Source: Fictibacillus terranigra (GTDB taxonomy: Bacteria; Bacillota; Bacilli; Bacillales; Fictibacillaceae). Taken from it: a stretch of DNA of 64,000 bases. Positions 1 to 8,908 of this stretch are shown here, piece after piece (the stretch's first letter is position 1; each line of letters begins with the position of its first letter). The position numbers and the translations under genes were made by a program. The DNA lies in NCBI RefSeq assembly GCF_030412265.1, contig NZ_JAUHLN010000001.1, positions 62,001 through 126,000 on the forward strand. The letters run 5' to 3'. The notes beneath the pieces are model-generated. The model was not told the origin of the DNA, did not search any database, and saw only the letters and a program-made list of their open reading frames with translations.

Positions 1-1
1 T

Positions 2-1348
2 ATTAACTTCCTGGTAACGATTTTAAAAATGCGAGCACCAGGCATGACATTGTTCAGAATGCCAATGTTCACTTGGTCTGCGCTCATTACTATGGTCATC
101 ATCGTGTTCGCGTTCCCTATTCTTACAGTAGCGCTTGCACTTATGACATTTGACCGTTTATTCGGAGCTCATTTCTTCACGCTTCAAGGAGCGGGGATGG
201 ATATGCTATGGGCGAACTTGTTCTGGCTTTGGGGCCACCCGGAAGTATACATCGTTATCCTTCCTGCGTTCGGTATGTTCTCAGAAATTATCAGTACATT
301 TGCCCGCAAGGTGCTTTTCGGTTACAAAGCGATGGTATGGGCGATGGTTCTTATCGCAGCATACAGCTTCCTGGTTTGGGTCCATCACTTCTTCACAATG
401 GGCACAGGTGCAGCAGTTAACACTGCATTCTCGATCAGTACCATGCTGATCGGTATTCCGACCGGTATTAAGATCTTTAACTGGTTGTTTACGATGTACA
501 AAGGTAAGATTTCATTTACGACACCAATGCTTTGGGCACTAGGATTTATCGTAAACTTTGTTGTCGGTGGGGTAACAGGTGTCATGCTTGCGATGGCTGC
601 AGCTGACTACCAGTACCATAACACGTACTTCCTAGTTTCTCACTTCCACTATGTATTGATCGCAGGAACAGTCTTTGGGTGTTTCGCAGGACTTGTATTC
701 TGGTATCCGAAAATGTTCGGCTACAAGCTGAATGAACGTATTGGTAAATGGGTATTCTGGTTGTTCATGATCGGGTTTAACGTATGTTTCTTCCCGCAGT
801 ATTTCCTGGGCCTTGATGGAATGCCGCGCCGTGTTTACACGTACAGCGCAGCATCAGGCTGGGGAGATCTTAATATGGTCTCTACTGTAGGAGCGTTCGT
901 GATGGGTATCGGATTCCTGGCCCTTGTTTATAACATCTACTACAGCTTCCGTTACTCAGAGCGTGAAAACACTGGTGACTCTTGGGGCCTTGGACGTACA
1001 CTTGAGTGGGCAACTACATCTGCCGTACCGCCGCACTATAACTTTGCGGTAACTCCAACTGTAGAAGGTTTGGATCCAGTTGTCGCGATCCGCAATGACA
1101 AGAAAGACGTAACACCGAAATTGGCTGATATTAAGCCGATTCACATGCCTGACAACTCAGGAGTACCGTTCGTTATGGCGTCCTTCTTCTTCGTTGCAGG
1201 TTTCGGATTAGTATTCGAATGGTACTGGATGGGCATCGTTGGATTGATCGGTGTATTCATTACCTTGATCATCCGCTCATTTGATAAGAATGAAGGTTAC
1301 TATGTAAGTGTTGATGAAATAAAAGAAACTGAACGGATTACCGTTTAA
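2..1348 (+). CDS. qoxB: Cytochrome aa3 menaquinol oxidase subunit I (QoxB), 5' end outside window
   Basis: Catalytic subunit of the terminal menaquinol oxidase, which reduces O2 to water and pumps protons across the membrane. The reading frame is open to the window edge, so the first codons are missing (the intact family is about 650 residues; about 449 are present). Visible signatures: GHPEVY (about base 231), with the CuB histidine and the His-Tyr cross-link tyrosine; VHHFF (about 379), with the other two CuB histidines; and SHFHY (about 640), with the haem ligands. Multiple membrane segments follow. The qoxC and qoxD genes come directly after it (14-nt gap to qoxC), and their sequences mark this as the quinol rather than the cytochrome c branch. 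Only the identity of the missing N-terminus is unseen. Confidence 0.95.
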   Translation: MNFLVTILKMRAPGMTLFRMPMFTWSALITMVIIVFAFPILTVALALMTFDRLFGAHFFTLQGAGMDMLWANLFWLWGHPEVYIVILPAFGMFSEIISTFARKVLFGYKAMVWAMVLIAAYSFLVWVHHFFTMGTGAAVNTAFSISTMLIGIPTGIKIFNWLFTMYKGKISFTTPMLWALGFIVNFVVGGVTGVMLAMAAADYQYHNTYFLVSHFHYVLIAGTVFGCFAGLVFWYPKMFGYKLNERIGKWVFWLFMIGFNVCFFPQYFLGLDGMPRRVYTYSAASGWGDLNMVSTVGAFVMGIGFLALVYNIYYSFRYSERENTGDSWGLGRTLEWATTSAVPPHYNFAVTPTVEGLDPVVAIRNDKKDVTPKLADIKPIHMPDNSGVPFVMASFFFVAGFGLVFEWYWMGIVGLIGVFITLIIRSFDKNEGYYVSVDEIKETERITV

Positions 1349-1362
1349 AGGAGGCGTGAACA

Positions 1363-1983
1363 ATGGCACATGCAGAAGTACACGATCATAACACGCCTTT
1401 AGAATATCAATCAGAAACCGGGCGCTTGAATATCCTCGGTTTCTGGATATTCCTTGGGGCGGAAATTGCGTTGTTCTCTACGTTGTTTGCTACCTATCTC
1501 GTTCTGATGTACAGAACTGCAGATGGGCCTACACCTCATGAGCTGTTTGAACTTAAAGGTGTATTGATTGAAACATTCCTGCTGTTGACCAGCAGTTTCA
1601 CTTGCGGTATTGCGATTCACGAAATGCGCAAACGCAACAGAACAGGATTATTTGTCTGGATGATCATCACGCTCGCACTTGGAGCTGGGTTCCTGGGCTA
1701 TGAAATCTACGAGTTTGTTACTTACGTACATGAAGGCGCAGCACTAGGAACAAGCGCGTTCTGGTCTGGATTCTTCGTTATCGTAGGAACGCACGGACTT
1801 CACGTAACCATGGGTATTGCATGGATTATCTTAATCTTGATACAGGTGGCAAGGCGAGGATTAACGCCTCAGACGTCAGCGAAGGTCTTTATCTCAAGTT
1901 TATACTGGCACTTCCTTGATGTTGTGTGGATCTTCATCTTCACTGCCGTGTATTTGACAGGGATGGTGTTGCACAATGGCTAA
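1363..1983 (+). CDS. qoxC: Cytochrome aa3 menaquinol oxidase subunit III (QoxC)
   Basis: Subunit III of the aa3 quinol oxidase, 206 residues, the usual length, with about five membrane helices. The N-terminal region reading EYQSETGRLNILGFWIFLGA and the C-terminal GLTPQTSAK...SSLYWHFLDVVW are typical of Bacillus QoxC. The RBS AAAGGAGG lies 8 nt or so before the ATG. Its last codons overlap the start of qoxD by 8 nt (ATG at 1976, TAA at 1981-1983), which suggests translational coupling within the qox operon. Confidence 0.96.
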   Translation: MAHAEVHDHNTPLEYQSETGRLNILGFWIFLGAEIALFSTLFATYLVLMYRTADGPTPHELFELKGVLIETFLLLTSSFTCGIAIHEMRKRNRTGLFVWMIITLALGAGFLGYEIYEFVTYVHEGAALGTSAFWSGFFVIVGTHGLHVTMGIAWIILILIQVARRGLTPQTSAKVFISSLYWHFLDVVWIFIFTAVYLTGMVLHNG

Positions 1984-2404
1984 TCCACAAAATCAAGCTG
2001 TATCAAACGAACATGGCGGTATACCTTGGAAACACGTGGTTGGTTATATCCTGTCCATCGTTCTTACTGCATTAGCTCTATGGGTAACATTTGAAACAGG
2101 CTTTTCAAAACAAACGATTCTTATCATCATCTTTATCTTTGCGTTCTTGCAAGCGGCTCTTCAGCTTCTCATGTTCATGCATATGACAGAGAGCTCCGAA
2201 AAGAGCAGCTCGCTTACAGGTAAAACCCAGACAGGAAACATCTTGTTTGCTGCATTCATCGCGATCGTTATCGTTGCAGGTAGTGTATGGGTAATGTCTG
2301 CAGGACATGCAAAGCATGACCATCATAAAATGGATCATAACAAGATGGAAATGGATGGTTCAGATCATAAGATGGATAAAGATATGGAAGGCATGGATCA
2401 CTAG
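1976..2404 (+). CDS. qoxD: Cytochrome aa3 menaquinol oxidase subunit IV (QoxD)
   Basis: Small subunit IV of the aa3 quinol oxidase, 142 residues, with three predicted membrane helices (about residues 20-40, 48-72, 85-105) and the family motif QAALQLLMFMHMTES. The C-terminal ~30 residues are very rich in His, Met, Asp and Lys (HDHHKMDHNKM and similar). A histidine-rich tail is also seen in B. subtilis QoxD but is unusually Met-rich here; a metal-binding role is speculation. It is the last gene of the operon and is followed by a strong terminator. Confidence 0.95.
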   Translation: MANPQNQAVSNEHGGIPWKHVVGYILSIVLTALALWVTFETGFSKQTILIIIFIFAFLQAALQLLMFMHMTESSEKSSSLTGKTQTGNILFAAFIAIVIVAGSVWVMSAGHAKHDHHKMDHNKMEMDGSDHKMDKDMEGMDH

Positions 2405-2426
2405 ATCTGCCATAGAAATCACAAAG

Positions 2427-2462
2427 AAAGCTCCTTGCAGGATTCCTGCAAGGAGCTTTTTT
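2427..2462 (+). terminator. Rho-independent terminator of the qox operon
   Basis: A 15-bp perfect stem (AAAGCTCCTTGCAGG with its complement), 3-nt loop and a T run, 22 nt after the qoxD stop codon. It also separates qoxD from the convergent ywcE. Confidence 0.92.
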
Positions 2463-2470
2463 ATTTTATC

Positions 2471-2755
2471 TTATTTAGATTCACGGAAAAGTTTGCGTTT
2501 TTCTCTTTCACGTTGGATAAACGGTATGGCGTAAATTTTGAAAGCGGCAACATGGGCAAAAACAACGTTTGCCACAAACACGATATTAAACAGCAGATGA
2601 GCCAGTGGATTCAAATCTCCGACCAAAAAGAGGCCGACATAGAGCCACATGACCGCGATAAACGGAATCTGCCATAAAGCAAGCTTTCTATGATCGTGCC
2701 ATAGGAATAGCGGAGTAGCCGTGGCCACGAATAGATATACAACATACACATCCAT
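2471..2755 (-). CDS. ywcE: YwcE-like holin-type spore membrane protein
   Basis: 94-residue protein with three hydrophobic segments and a highly charged C-terminus (REREKRK). The N-terminal ATATPLFLW followed by a short charged turn, and the segment VVFAHVAAFKIY, match my recollection of B. subtilis YwcE, a holin-like protein needed for normal spore morphogenesis and germination. The position, convergent with and directly downstream of qoxD, is the same as in B. subtilis. Start: the in-frame TTG at 2764 abuts the RBS AAGGAG (2770-2765), so the ATG at 2755, 9 nt further on, is preferred. Confidence 0.8.
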   Translation of the reverse strand: MDVYVVYLFVATATPLFLWHDHRKLALWQIPFIAVMWLYVGLFLVGDLNPLAHLLFNIVFVANVVFAHVAAFKIYAIPFIQREREKRKLFRESK

Positions 2756-2949
2756 TACAATCAACTCCTTAAGTAGATGACAGCGTTTGCAATTGTGACG
2801 AAGTTAAGTCTGTTTTGTGAACATTTTGTTACAGTTAGTATACCACGTTTTCAAAAATATACTACAGAAAATTTAGAAAATAGGACTATTTTCTATAAAA
2901 AATTCCAGTTATACAGTTAGCTTGTAAGCTTTGATGCCGTGTTTTATAA

Positions 2950-3040
2950 TCAATGATTTTGATTTAGAATCAATTACTGGTCCTTTTGGTTCAATTATCT
3001 CCTTCTTTCGTTCAATTATTCTCTCATTTGGTTAAATTAC
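2950..3040. repeat. Intergenic array, motif TCAATTA with about 21-bp period
   Basis: The motif TCAATTA (or one mismatch) starts at 2950 (TCAATGA), 2970, 2991, 3012 and 3033 (TAAATTA). The steps are 20, 21, 21 and 21 bp. Units 2-4 also share a pyrimidine-rich middle and end in TTTYGGT or TTTCGT. It lies between ywcE and the proA terminator in a gap with no gene. Two other arrays of the same period but different motif are in this window (28820 and 56484). Too short, and lacking the repeat/spacer form, for CRISPR. Confidence 0.7.
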
Positions 3041-3063
3041 GACAAAAAAGACGCTTTTCCTTA

Positions 3064-3092
3064 TAAAAAAACATGGCGCAGACGCGCCATGC
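3064..3092 (-). terminator. Terminator of proBA
   Basis: Stem CATGGCGC/GCGCCATG with a 4-nt loop, followed on the minus strand by seven T residues, about 20 nt after the proA stop. Confidence 0.9.
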
Positions 3093-3109
3093 TTTTATAG
3101 AACGACCGA

Positions 3110-4384
3110 TTATCTGATCTGTCCGTCACCGGTCATGCAGTATTTTGTCGTCGTGAGCGCGGGTAAGCCCATAGGGCCGCGTGCATGAAGCTTTTGGGTA
3201 GAGATGCCGATTTCAGCGCCAAAGCCCAGCGCAGAGCCGTCAGTAAAGCGAGTAGACGCGTTATGGTACACGGCAGCTGCATCGATGCGGTTCATAAAGA
3301 CTTCAGCTGTGGCAGCGTCTTCTGTGACGATTGCTTCTGAATGCTTTGTACCGTAGCGGTCGATGTGTTCAATCGCTTCATCTGTGCTCTCTACGGTTTT
3401 GATCGCGATAGAAAGGTCAAGGAATTCTTCTGCCCAATCCTTTTCGGAAGCTGGAACAGCATCGGCGAAGGCAGAAACAGCAAACTCGTCGCCATGAACG
3501 GAAATTCCATGTTCCTTCAGCACGTTTTCTAGCACAAATTGATACTCATTGAGCCAGTCTTTATGAACGATCAAGGTCTCTGCTGCGTTGCAGACCGCAG
3601 GACGGTCGGTTTTCGCATTAATGAGTATATTGAGGGCTTTCTCCAAATCAGCCTCTTTATCAATGTAAATATGGCAGTTTCCAACGCCTGTTTCAAGAAC
3701 AGGAACCGTCGCTTCGTTCACAACCGTATTGATCAATGAACCGCCTCCGCGTGGAATCAGTACGTCAATGTGTTCTTTCATCGTAAAAAGCTCACTTGAG
3801 GCTTTTCTATCTGTTGTCGCAATCAATTGAGCGGCATCAGCAGGAATACTGGTTTTAGCCAGCCCCTGCTGAATGACCTGGATAATGGCCTTATTGGAAT
3901 GAATGGCGCTTGAACCGCCTTTTAAGACGATTGCATTACCTGACTTTAAAGCTAAGCCGGTAGCATCCACAGTGACGTTTGGCCGTGCTTCGTAAATCAT
4001 GCCAATCACTCCGAGCGGTACACGTTTTTGTTCAACTCTCATTCCGTTGTCGAGGGTCCATTCACTGACAGTCTCACCGACAGGGTCATCCTGGCCAGCT
4101 ACTTGTCTGAGTCCTTTGGCAAAATCTGCAATTCTTTCCTCGGTAAGAGAGAGCCTGTCCATAAAGGCTTGGCTGAAGTCCTTCTTCCTGCCGTTCTGCA
4201 AGTCTTTTTCATTTTCATTTAATATAAAGGAAGCTCGCTCTTCAAGCTCATCAGCTAATATGAAGAGCGCCTCGTTCTTTTCCTTTTCATTCAGTATGGC
4301 AAGTTCTTTTGATGCCTTTTGTGCGGCCTTCGCCTGCTCTTTTACATTGGTTTTATTTTTAACTTCAGATTCTAAAATACTCAT
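3110..4384 (-). CDS. proA: Glutamate-5-semialdehyde dehydrogenase (gamma-glutamyl phosphate reductase)
   Basis: Second step of proline synthesis: NADPH-dependent reduction of gamma-glutamyl phosphate to glutamate 5-semialdehyde in the cytoplasm. 424 residues, the normal length. The motif RPAVCNAAETLIVH carries the catalytic cysteine; MIYEARPNVT and LKGGSSA are family signatures. A longer reading frame starting at 4432 overlaps proB; the start at 4384 is chosen because AAGGAGG lies 7 nt upstream and the protein then begins MSILESEV as expected. It lies 11 nt downstream of proB, forming a proBA operon. Confidence 0.97.
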   Translation of the reverse strand: MSILESEVKNKTNVKEQAKAAQKASKELAILNEKEKNEALFILADELEERASFILNENEKDLQNGRKKDFSQAFMDRLSLTEERIADFAKGLRQVAGQDDPVGETVSEWTLDNGMRVEQKRVPLGVIGMIYEARPNVTVDATGLALKSGNAIVLKGGSSAIHSNKAIIQVIQQGLAKTSIPADAAQLIATTDRKASSELFTMKEHIDVLIPRGGGSLINTVVNEATVPVLETGVGNCHIYIDKEADLEKALNILINAKTDRPAVCNAAETLIVHKDWLNEYQFVLENVLKEHGISVHGDEFAVSAFADAVPASEKDWAEEFLDLSIAIKTVESTDEAIEHIDRYGTKHSEAIVTEDAATAEVFMNRIDAAAVYHNASTRFTDGSALGFGAEIGISTQKLHARGPMGLPALTTTKYCMTGDGQIR

Positions 4385-4395
4385 CCAACGCCTCC

Positions 4396-5541
4396 TTAAG
4401 ATAATAGTGGTACAGCTAACTGGGTGTGGCACACAAGATCAGCATTATGAATAGCTTCTTGCGGATCAACATCGATAATGTCCGCGATCTCTTCATTGGA
4501 ATGCCCTTTAATCTTGATCAGCTGTCTTGAAGAATAATTGCTGACACCTAGGCCGATCTGTAAGCCGGCCAAATCTTTAATTCGCACAACGGCACCTTTT
4601 TTAAAATAGCCTTCTACATATTTAATGCCGTCAGGATACAGGCTTTTGTGTTCTGCAATCTCGTCTTTTGCTTCATTCGATACAATAATTTCTCCTTCAG
4701 GACCGGAATGAAAAGCAATCCACTGTCTTCTGACATCCAGGTTTTCTGAATCGTCTTTTGGTGTAAAGTACGTTCCTTTGGCTGTCTCCTGAACCGCATT
4801 GTAGATAATATGAGGGATGGACGCGTCTCCTAAAAAGGAAGGGATGCCTGAGGCCATCGCAATCTTGGCTGCATCTATCTTGGAACGCATGCCGCCAGTT
4901 CCGACCTCGCTTCCGGACTCACCGGCTGAAGCTTCAATTTCTGGTGTGATCTCATATACTTCTTCTAAAAGCTTTGCGTCTGGATTGCTTCTCGGGTCCT
5001 CTGTATATAATCCATCGATGTCAGAAAGGATCAGCAGCTGATCGGCGTCCATTAACCCTGATACTTTAGCTGAAAGGGTGTCGTTATCACCAAACTTCAG
5101 CCGTTCAACAGTAATGGTGTCATTTTCATTAATAATGGGTACGATCCCGCGATCCAATAAAACGTTGATTGTATTTCGTGCGTTGTTATACCTTTTCCGG
5201 TCGGAAAAGTCACTTCTTGTAATTAAAATTTGTGAAGCCGTATAGCCGTGGGACAGGAAACGTTCAGAATAAGCTTCCATCAATAACCCTTGGCCAATGG
5301 ATGCTGCAGCCTGTTTTTCTGGCAACGAAGTGGGTCTGGACAGGCATCCGAGCTTTCTGTAGCCCGCAGCTACGGCACCGGAAGAAACAAGAAGTACTTC
5401 ATGTCCTTCATCTTTAAGCATAACGATCTCATCGACCAGCCGTTCCAATTTTCGGCGGCTGATTTCTCCGTGTCTGCTGGTCAGGGAACTTGATCCGATT
5501 TTTACAACAATTCGTTTGTTTTTAGTAGTAGATAATTTCAA
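4396..5541 (-). CDS. proB: Glutamate 5-kinase
   Basis: First step of proline synthesis: ATP-dependent phosphorylation of glutamate. An amino-acid kinase domain (IVVKIGSSSLT near the N-terminus, INENDT and FGDNDTLSA in the active site) is followed by a C-terminal PUA domain (about residues 275-355). 381 residues from the TTG at 5541. The GTG at 5550 overlaps the RBS AAGGAG (5555-5550), so the TTG, 8 nt beyond it, is preferred. The PUA-domain type is usually feedback-inhibited by proline. No T-box was seen in the 5' region, unlike some Bacillus proline operons. Confidence 0.95.
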   Translation of the reverse strand: MKLSTTKNKRIVVKIGSSSLTSRHGEISRRKLERLVDEIVMLKDEGHEVLLVSSGAVAAGYRKLGCLSRPTSLPEKQAAASIGQGLLMEAYSERFLSHGYTASQILITRSDFSDRKRYNNARNTINVLLDRGIVPIINENDTITVERLKFGDNDTLSAKVSGLMDADQLLILSDIDGLYTEDPRSNPDAKLLEEVYEITPEIEASAGESGSEVGTGGMRSKIDAAKIAMASGIPSFLGDASIPHIIYNAVQETAKGTYFTPKDDSENLDVRRQWIAFHSGPEGEIIVSNEAKDEIAEHKSLYPDGIKYVEGYFKKGAVVRIKDLAGLQIGLGVSNYSSRQLIKIKGHSNEEIADIIDVDPQEAIHNADLVCHTQLAVPLLS

Positions 5542-5593
5542 CTCTTTCACTCCTTATTTCCTCGTTTACCCCGTTCAATAATCAACGGATACG

Positions 5594-5622
5594 AGTATAA
5601 CGAAGCTTCAAAAACGATACAA
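5594..5622 (-). promoter_or_regulatory. SigA-type promoter of proBA
   Basis: Minus-strand TTGTAT (5622-5617), 17-bp spacer, TATACT (5599-5594), about 50 nt before the proB start. The gap 5542-5873 holds only this promoter and the convergent-side terminator; no riboswitch or other gene is visible. Confidence 0.7.
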
Positions 5623-5840
5623 CCGCTCATGCCGAGATAGTCAGGATATGGTCCAGAAAGGAAGGAAAACAGAGGATGAATGATTTAATCCGGTGAAAGG
5701 ATGTAACAGGCTATGAAGGAATGCCAGGGCAAGAATTATGGAAAAATTTTAAGAGAGGAAAATGCAAGATTTTGGTTGTTTTTAACGTGAGGCAGGCAAG
5801 CGAACCCCTTGTCATGTAAGGGTTTTCATTCGTTTTCATA

Positions 5841-5870
5841 AAAAGGGGGAAGCTATCAGCTTCCTCCCAT
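5841..5870 (-). terminator. Terminator of the marR-emrAB-like operon
   Basis: Minus-strand GGAAGCT-GAT-AGCTTCC extended by G/C pairs, then CCCTTTTT, just after the transporter stop codon. Confidence 0.85.
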
Positions 5871-5873
5871 TAA

Positions 5874-7667
5874 TTATTTTTGTGGGATCACCCGCTTGAT
5901 AAAAAAAGAAAGGATGAGTGCCACAACTGCGATGCCAGTGGCGACCATGAACGAATCATTGATTCCGTCGATGGCTGCCTGTTTGGCTGCTGTTCCATAA
6001 ATCACTTGAATGCCAAGTGTACTCCCTGCTCCTGCCGGTAATCCTGCCGCTTGAGCCAATCCTTGCCCAAGCGCTGAAAGCTTATCGGCGATGTAAGGGT
6101 TGGCGCTCGTTACTACATTGGAATAGTCAGCCATGTGATACTCCTGGCGGTTGGAGAACACGGTAACGAGAAAGGCGGTACCGAGCGATCCTGCTACCTG
6201 CCGCATCGTATTGGAAGTGGCAGTACCATGGCTGTTTAAGTGCCGAGGCAGCTGGTTCATCCCTGCCGTCATTACGGTCATCATCAAGAAGGACATACCA
6301 AACATACGGGAAACATAAAGAAGCAGGATATGTCCATACGTTGTGTCAGTCGATAGCCGGCTGAAAGCCCATGTTGTAATAACGGTGATGATTAATCCTA
6401 TAATCGCCAGTGGCCTTGCGCCGATTCGGTCAAAAAGCGCTCCCGAAATAGGAGACATGATTCCCATGATAATTGCTCCAGGAAGCAATAAGAGCCCTGA
6501 TTCAAAAGGCGTGAATCCCCGTATGTTCTGCAGGTAAATAGGAAGCAGGATCATGGCGGCGAACATGGCCATGTTGATGATCATACTGATGACGGTCGTT
6601 AAGGCAAACACGTCATACTTAAAGACTCTCAAGTCCAGCATCGGTTTATCTGTGGTAAGCTCTCTAATCGTGAAAGCGACAAGAGAAATAATGCCAATAA
6701 GGATCGTCGACATGACAATCGTGCTGGTCCAGCCCTTATTTCCGGCCTCACTGAAACCGTAGAGCAAAAATCCGAAACCGAAAGTAGAGAAAAGGAACCC
6801 CGGAAAATCGAACTTAGGGCTTGATTTCTTAATCACATCCTTCATCCAGACGAAAGCAATGATCAGATCGACCACACCAAAAGGAATGATGATATCAAAT
6901 AAAAGCCTCCATGAATAATGTTCAACGATATACCCGGAGAGCGTAGGGCCGATGGCTGGGGCAAACAGCATGGCAATCCCCATGGTACCCATCGCCTGGC
7001 CCCGTTTTTCAATCGGGAAAACAGTAAGAAATACGGTCATCATCAAAGGCATGATGATTCCAGCCCCTGAAGCTTGAACAACCCTTCCGAGCATCAGCAT
7101 GCCAAAGGAGGCCGAAAACGAACAAATCACGGCTCCTGCTGTAAAAAGGAACATGGCGGTAATGAATAACGTGCGCGTTCCAAATTTTTCAATGAGATAA
7201 GCCGTAATCGGTATACATACACCGTTAACGAGCATGTAACCGGTTGAAATCCATTGCACGGTGTTGGCAGAGACGTTTAAATCGTTCATGATATGGGGGA
7301 TGGCAACATTGAGCAATGTTTGGTTCAAGATGGCGATAAAAGCACCGAGCATCAGCACGGTAAGAATTTTGCCGACAGGAATCGGCTCATCTTTTTTGAT
7401 GGTCTTCGTCCGCTGAAGCGAGCGCTCCCCTGCATGCTTCTCAGCGGCAGAAGTTACATACTCAAGTGCAGGTTCGGAGACTGCAGTATCCTCAAGCGTC
7501 TCATCAATAAGAACGTTTGATTCATTCGGATGGCCGGTCGCCCTTTCCGAAATGAGTTCGTTTTCTTCTCCTTGTTTTTTTCGTTTGGAGCGTATGGCCA
7601 TATAGTTGACGGTCAGCAAAAGAAGAATGCATAGGATGGCGTAACCTATAAAATAAATCGACATCAT
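5874..7667 (-). CDS. DHA2-family (EmrB/QacA-type) multidrug MFS transporter
   Basis: 597-residue proton-coupled drug exporter of the 14-helix DHA2 family. Residues 1-25 form an extra hydrophobic segment, followed by a ~70-residue charged linker; the MFS core starts near residue 100 (ILTVLMLGAFIAILNQTLLN). The motif GYMLVNGVCIP and the motif-C-like region around GPTLSGYIVE are typical of EmrB. It is the last gene of an operon with a MarR regulator and an HlyD-type adaptor (5-nt gap to the adaptor). The RBS AGGTGAT overlaps the stop of the upstream gene; the second ATG (7664) has better spacing than the first. The substrate cannot be told from sequence. Confidence 0.9.
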   Translation of the reverse strand: MMSIYFIGYAILCILLLLTVNYMAIRSKRKKQGEENELISERATGHPNESNVLIDETLEDTAVSEPALEYVTSAAEKHAGERSLQRTKTIKKDEPIPVGKILTVLMLGAFIAILNQTLLNVAIPHIMNDLNVSANTVQWISTGYMLVNGVCIPITAYLIEKFGTRTLFITAMFLFTAGAVICSFSASFGMLMLGRVVQASGAGIIMPLMMTVFLTVFPIEKRGQAMGTMGIAMLFAPAIGPTLSGYIVEHYSWRLLFDIIIPFGVVDLIIAFVWMKDVIKKSSPKFDFPGFLFSTFGFGFLLYGFSEAGNKGWTSTIVMSTILIGIISLVAFTIRELTTDKPMLDLRVFKYDVFALTTVISMIINMAMFAAMILLPIYLQNIRGFTPFESGLLLLPGAIIMGIMSPISGALFDRIGARPLAIIGLIITVITTWAFSRLSTDTTYGHILLLYVSRMFGMSFLMMTVMTAGMNQLPRHLNSHGTATSNTMRQVAGSLGTAFLVTVFSNRQEYHMADYSNVVTSANPYIADKLSALGQGLAQAAGLPAGAGSTLGIQVIYGTAAKQAAIDGINDSFMVATGIAVVALILSFFIKRVIPQK

Positions 7668-7672
7668 ATCAC

Positions 7673-8350
7673 CTACTTGTGAATCCGTACGGTTACATTC
7701 ATTCCAGGTACAATATCAAGTCCTTGGTAGCTGTCTAATTCAATTTTTACAGGAATAACTTGGGTTACTTTTGTGTAGTTCGCTGTATTGTTTGAGTTTG
7801 GCAATAAAGAAAATGTATTGGCCGTAGCTAGACCAATTTTTTTCACTTTTCCAGAAAGCGAATTGTCCGGATAAGAATCAACGTAAACATCCACTTCCTG
7901 TCCCGCTTTTACATCGTTGATATCCGTCTCCTTCACGTTCGCGGTTACCCAAAGATCGCTTAAATCATAAACATGCGCCAGCGGTGTGCCTGCTGTAACG
8001 AACGAATCTTCCACTGCGGACTGCTGTACCACGGTACCATCCTTTGGCAGAGTAATCTTAACCTTTGACATGCCTGCAGCGGCAGGGGTTGCTGCAGTTC
8101 CGGCTGCTGGAGCAGCAGAGATAGTGCCAATCTCTTCGCCTTTGTTAAATTCCTTCCCGATCGATCCCTTCCAATCCGTTAATTTGCCATTGGCAGGAGC
8201 TGCAATCGTTACCTGCTCGCCTGCGATTTGGGCATTATCAGTTTTGATGTAAGACACGGATTGATTGTAGTAATAGTAAGCTGCAAATCCGCCTCCGATT
8301 AAAATTAATAAAATTATCACGTTCAATAAAGCTAAACGTTTCATGTTCAT
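7673..8350 (-). CDS. Compact HlyD/EmrA-family periplasmic-adaptor-like protein
   Basis: 225 residues: an N-terminal membrane anchor (about 5-27), a biotinyl-lipoyl-like half domain (YIKTDNAQIAGEQVTIAAPANG), a short Ala/Pro-rich linker, the second lipoyl half, and a beta-barrel ending in PGMNVTVRI. It lacks the long coiled-coil hairpin of EmrA and HlyD: the lipoyl halves are joined by a ~20-residue AAPAAGTAATPAAAG linker. That fits a Gram-positive envelope with no outer membrane to reach. It overlaps marR by 4 nt (ATGA) and sits 5 nt before the transporter gene. It probably works with that transporter. Confidence 0.87.
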   Translation of the reverse strand: MNMKRLALLNVIILLILIGGGFAAYYYYNQSVSYIKTDNAQIAGEQVTIAAPANGKLTDWKGSIGKEFNKGEEIGTISAAPAAGTAATPAAAGMSKVKITLPKDGTVVQQSAVEDSFVTAGTPLAHVYDLSDLWVTANVKETDINDVKAGQEVDVYVDSYPDNSLSGKVKKIGLATANTFSLLPNSNNTANYTKVTQVIPVKIELDSYQGLDIVPGMNVTVRIHK

Positions 8351-8796
8351 TTCTTGTTTTCCTCCTTGGCCGTCAAAACGTCCAGTATTAAATGATGAAT
8401 TCTAAGTAAATGGTCCTTATCTTCCTGAGGCATGGCCGTCAGTTCCATAATTTTAGTGGTATAGGAAGAATCAGTCCCCGTTGCTTCCTCCAGCTTTTCT
8501 TCGCCTTTTCTGGTGAGTTTTAATGTAATGGCTCTTCGATCGGCGGAAGAGGTATGTCTTTCCAAAAGTTGATGAGCGACAAGGCGGTCTACCACTCCGC
8601 TCATCGTGCTGTTTGTCAGCTTGAGGCTGCCTGCAAGCTCTCTCAGCCCTACATCCGGTGTACGGTGGATCTTGTACAGCGCTTTGACCTGTACAACGGT
8701 TAGCCCGGCCCGGTCGGCGTCTTTCTTGATTAGCGAATAGAGTGCTTTTTGTATTTGTATAAAGGAATCGAGCAGCTCATTATTGAGCAGATTCAT
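8347..8796 (-). CDS. MarR-family transcriptional regulator
   Basis: 149-residue winged-helix regulator. The helix-turn-helix spans about residues 50-75 (LRELAGSLKLTNSTMSGVVD), and the wing contains SSADRRAITLKLT, both typical of MarR. It is the first gene of the operon with the HlyD-like adaptor and the DHA2 exporter, so it is inferred to repress its own efflux operon until a ligand binds. A perfect inverted repeat in the leader (8843-8866) is the likely operator. No strong RBS is visible (GGGGACGATCGTGGA before the ATG). Confidence 0.92.
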   Translation of the reverse strand: MNLLNNELLDSFIQIQKALYSLIKKDADRAGLTVVQVKALYKIHRTPDVGLRELAGSLKLTNSTMSGVVDRLVAHQLLERHTSSADRRAITLKLTRKGEEKLEEATGTDSSYTTKIMELTAMPQEDKDHLLRIHHLILDVLTAKEENKK

Positions 8797-8842
8797 TCCA
8801 CGATCGTCCCCACTTTCTAATAAACTTAACAGTTCGTATTGT

Positions 8843-8866
8843 AAATAGTTTGCATACTAACTATTT
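8843..8866. promoter_or_regulatory. Probable MarR operator
   Basis: Perfect inverted repeat AAATAGTT-N8-AACTATTT, just downstream of the predicted transcription start of the marR operon. Its place in the transcribed leader suggests a roadblock or occlusion mode of repression. Confidence 0.6.
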
Positions 8867-8878
8867 ATGCACAGAGAT

Positions 8879-8908
8879 ATAATAAATGCTTGTGAATTAT
8901 TTTGTCAA
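8879..8908 (-). promoter_or_regulatory. SigA promoter of the marR efflux operon
   Basis: Minus-strand consensus TTGACA (8908-8903), 18-bp spacer, TATTAT (8884-8879). Confidence 0.72.

Noticed and set aside
5542-5873. T-box or other riboswitch upstream of proBA
   Set aside because: Searched for the T-box core (GGTGGNACCGCG type) on the minus strand; not present. Only a plain promoter is seen.
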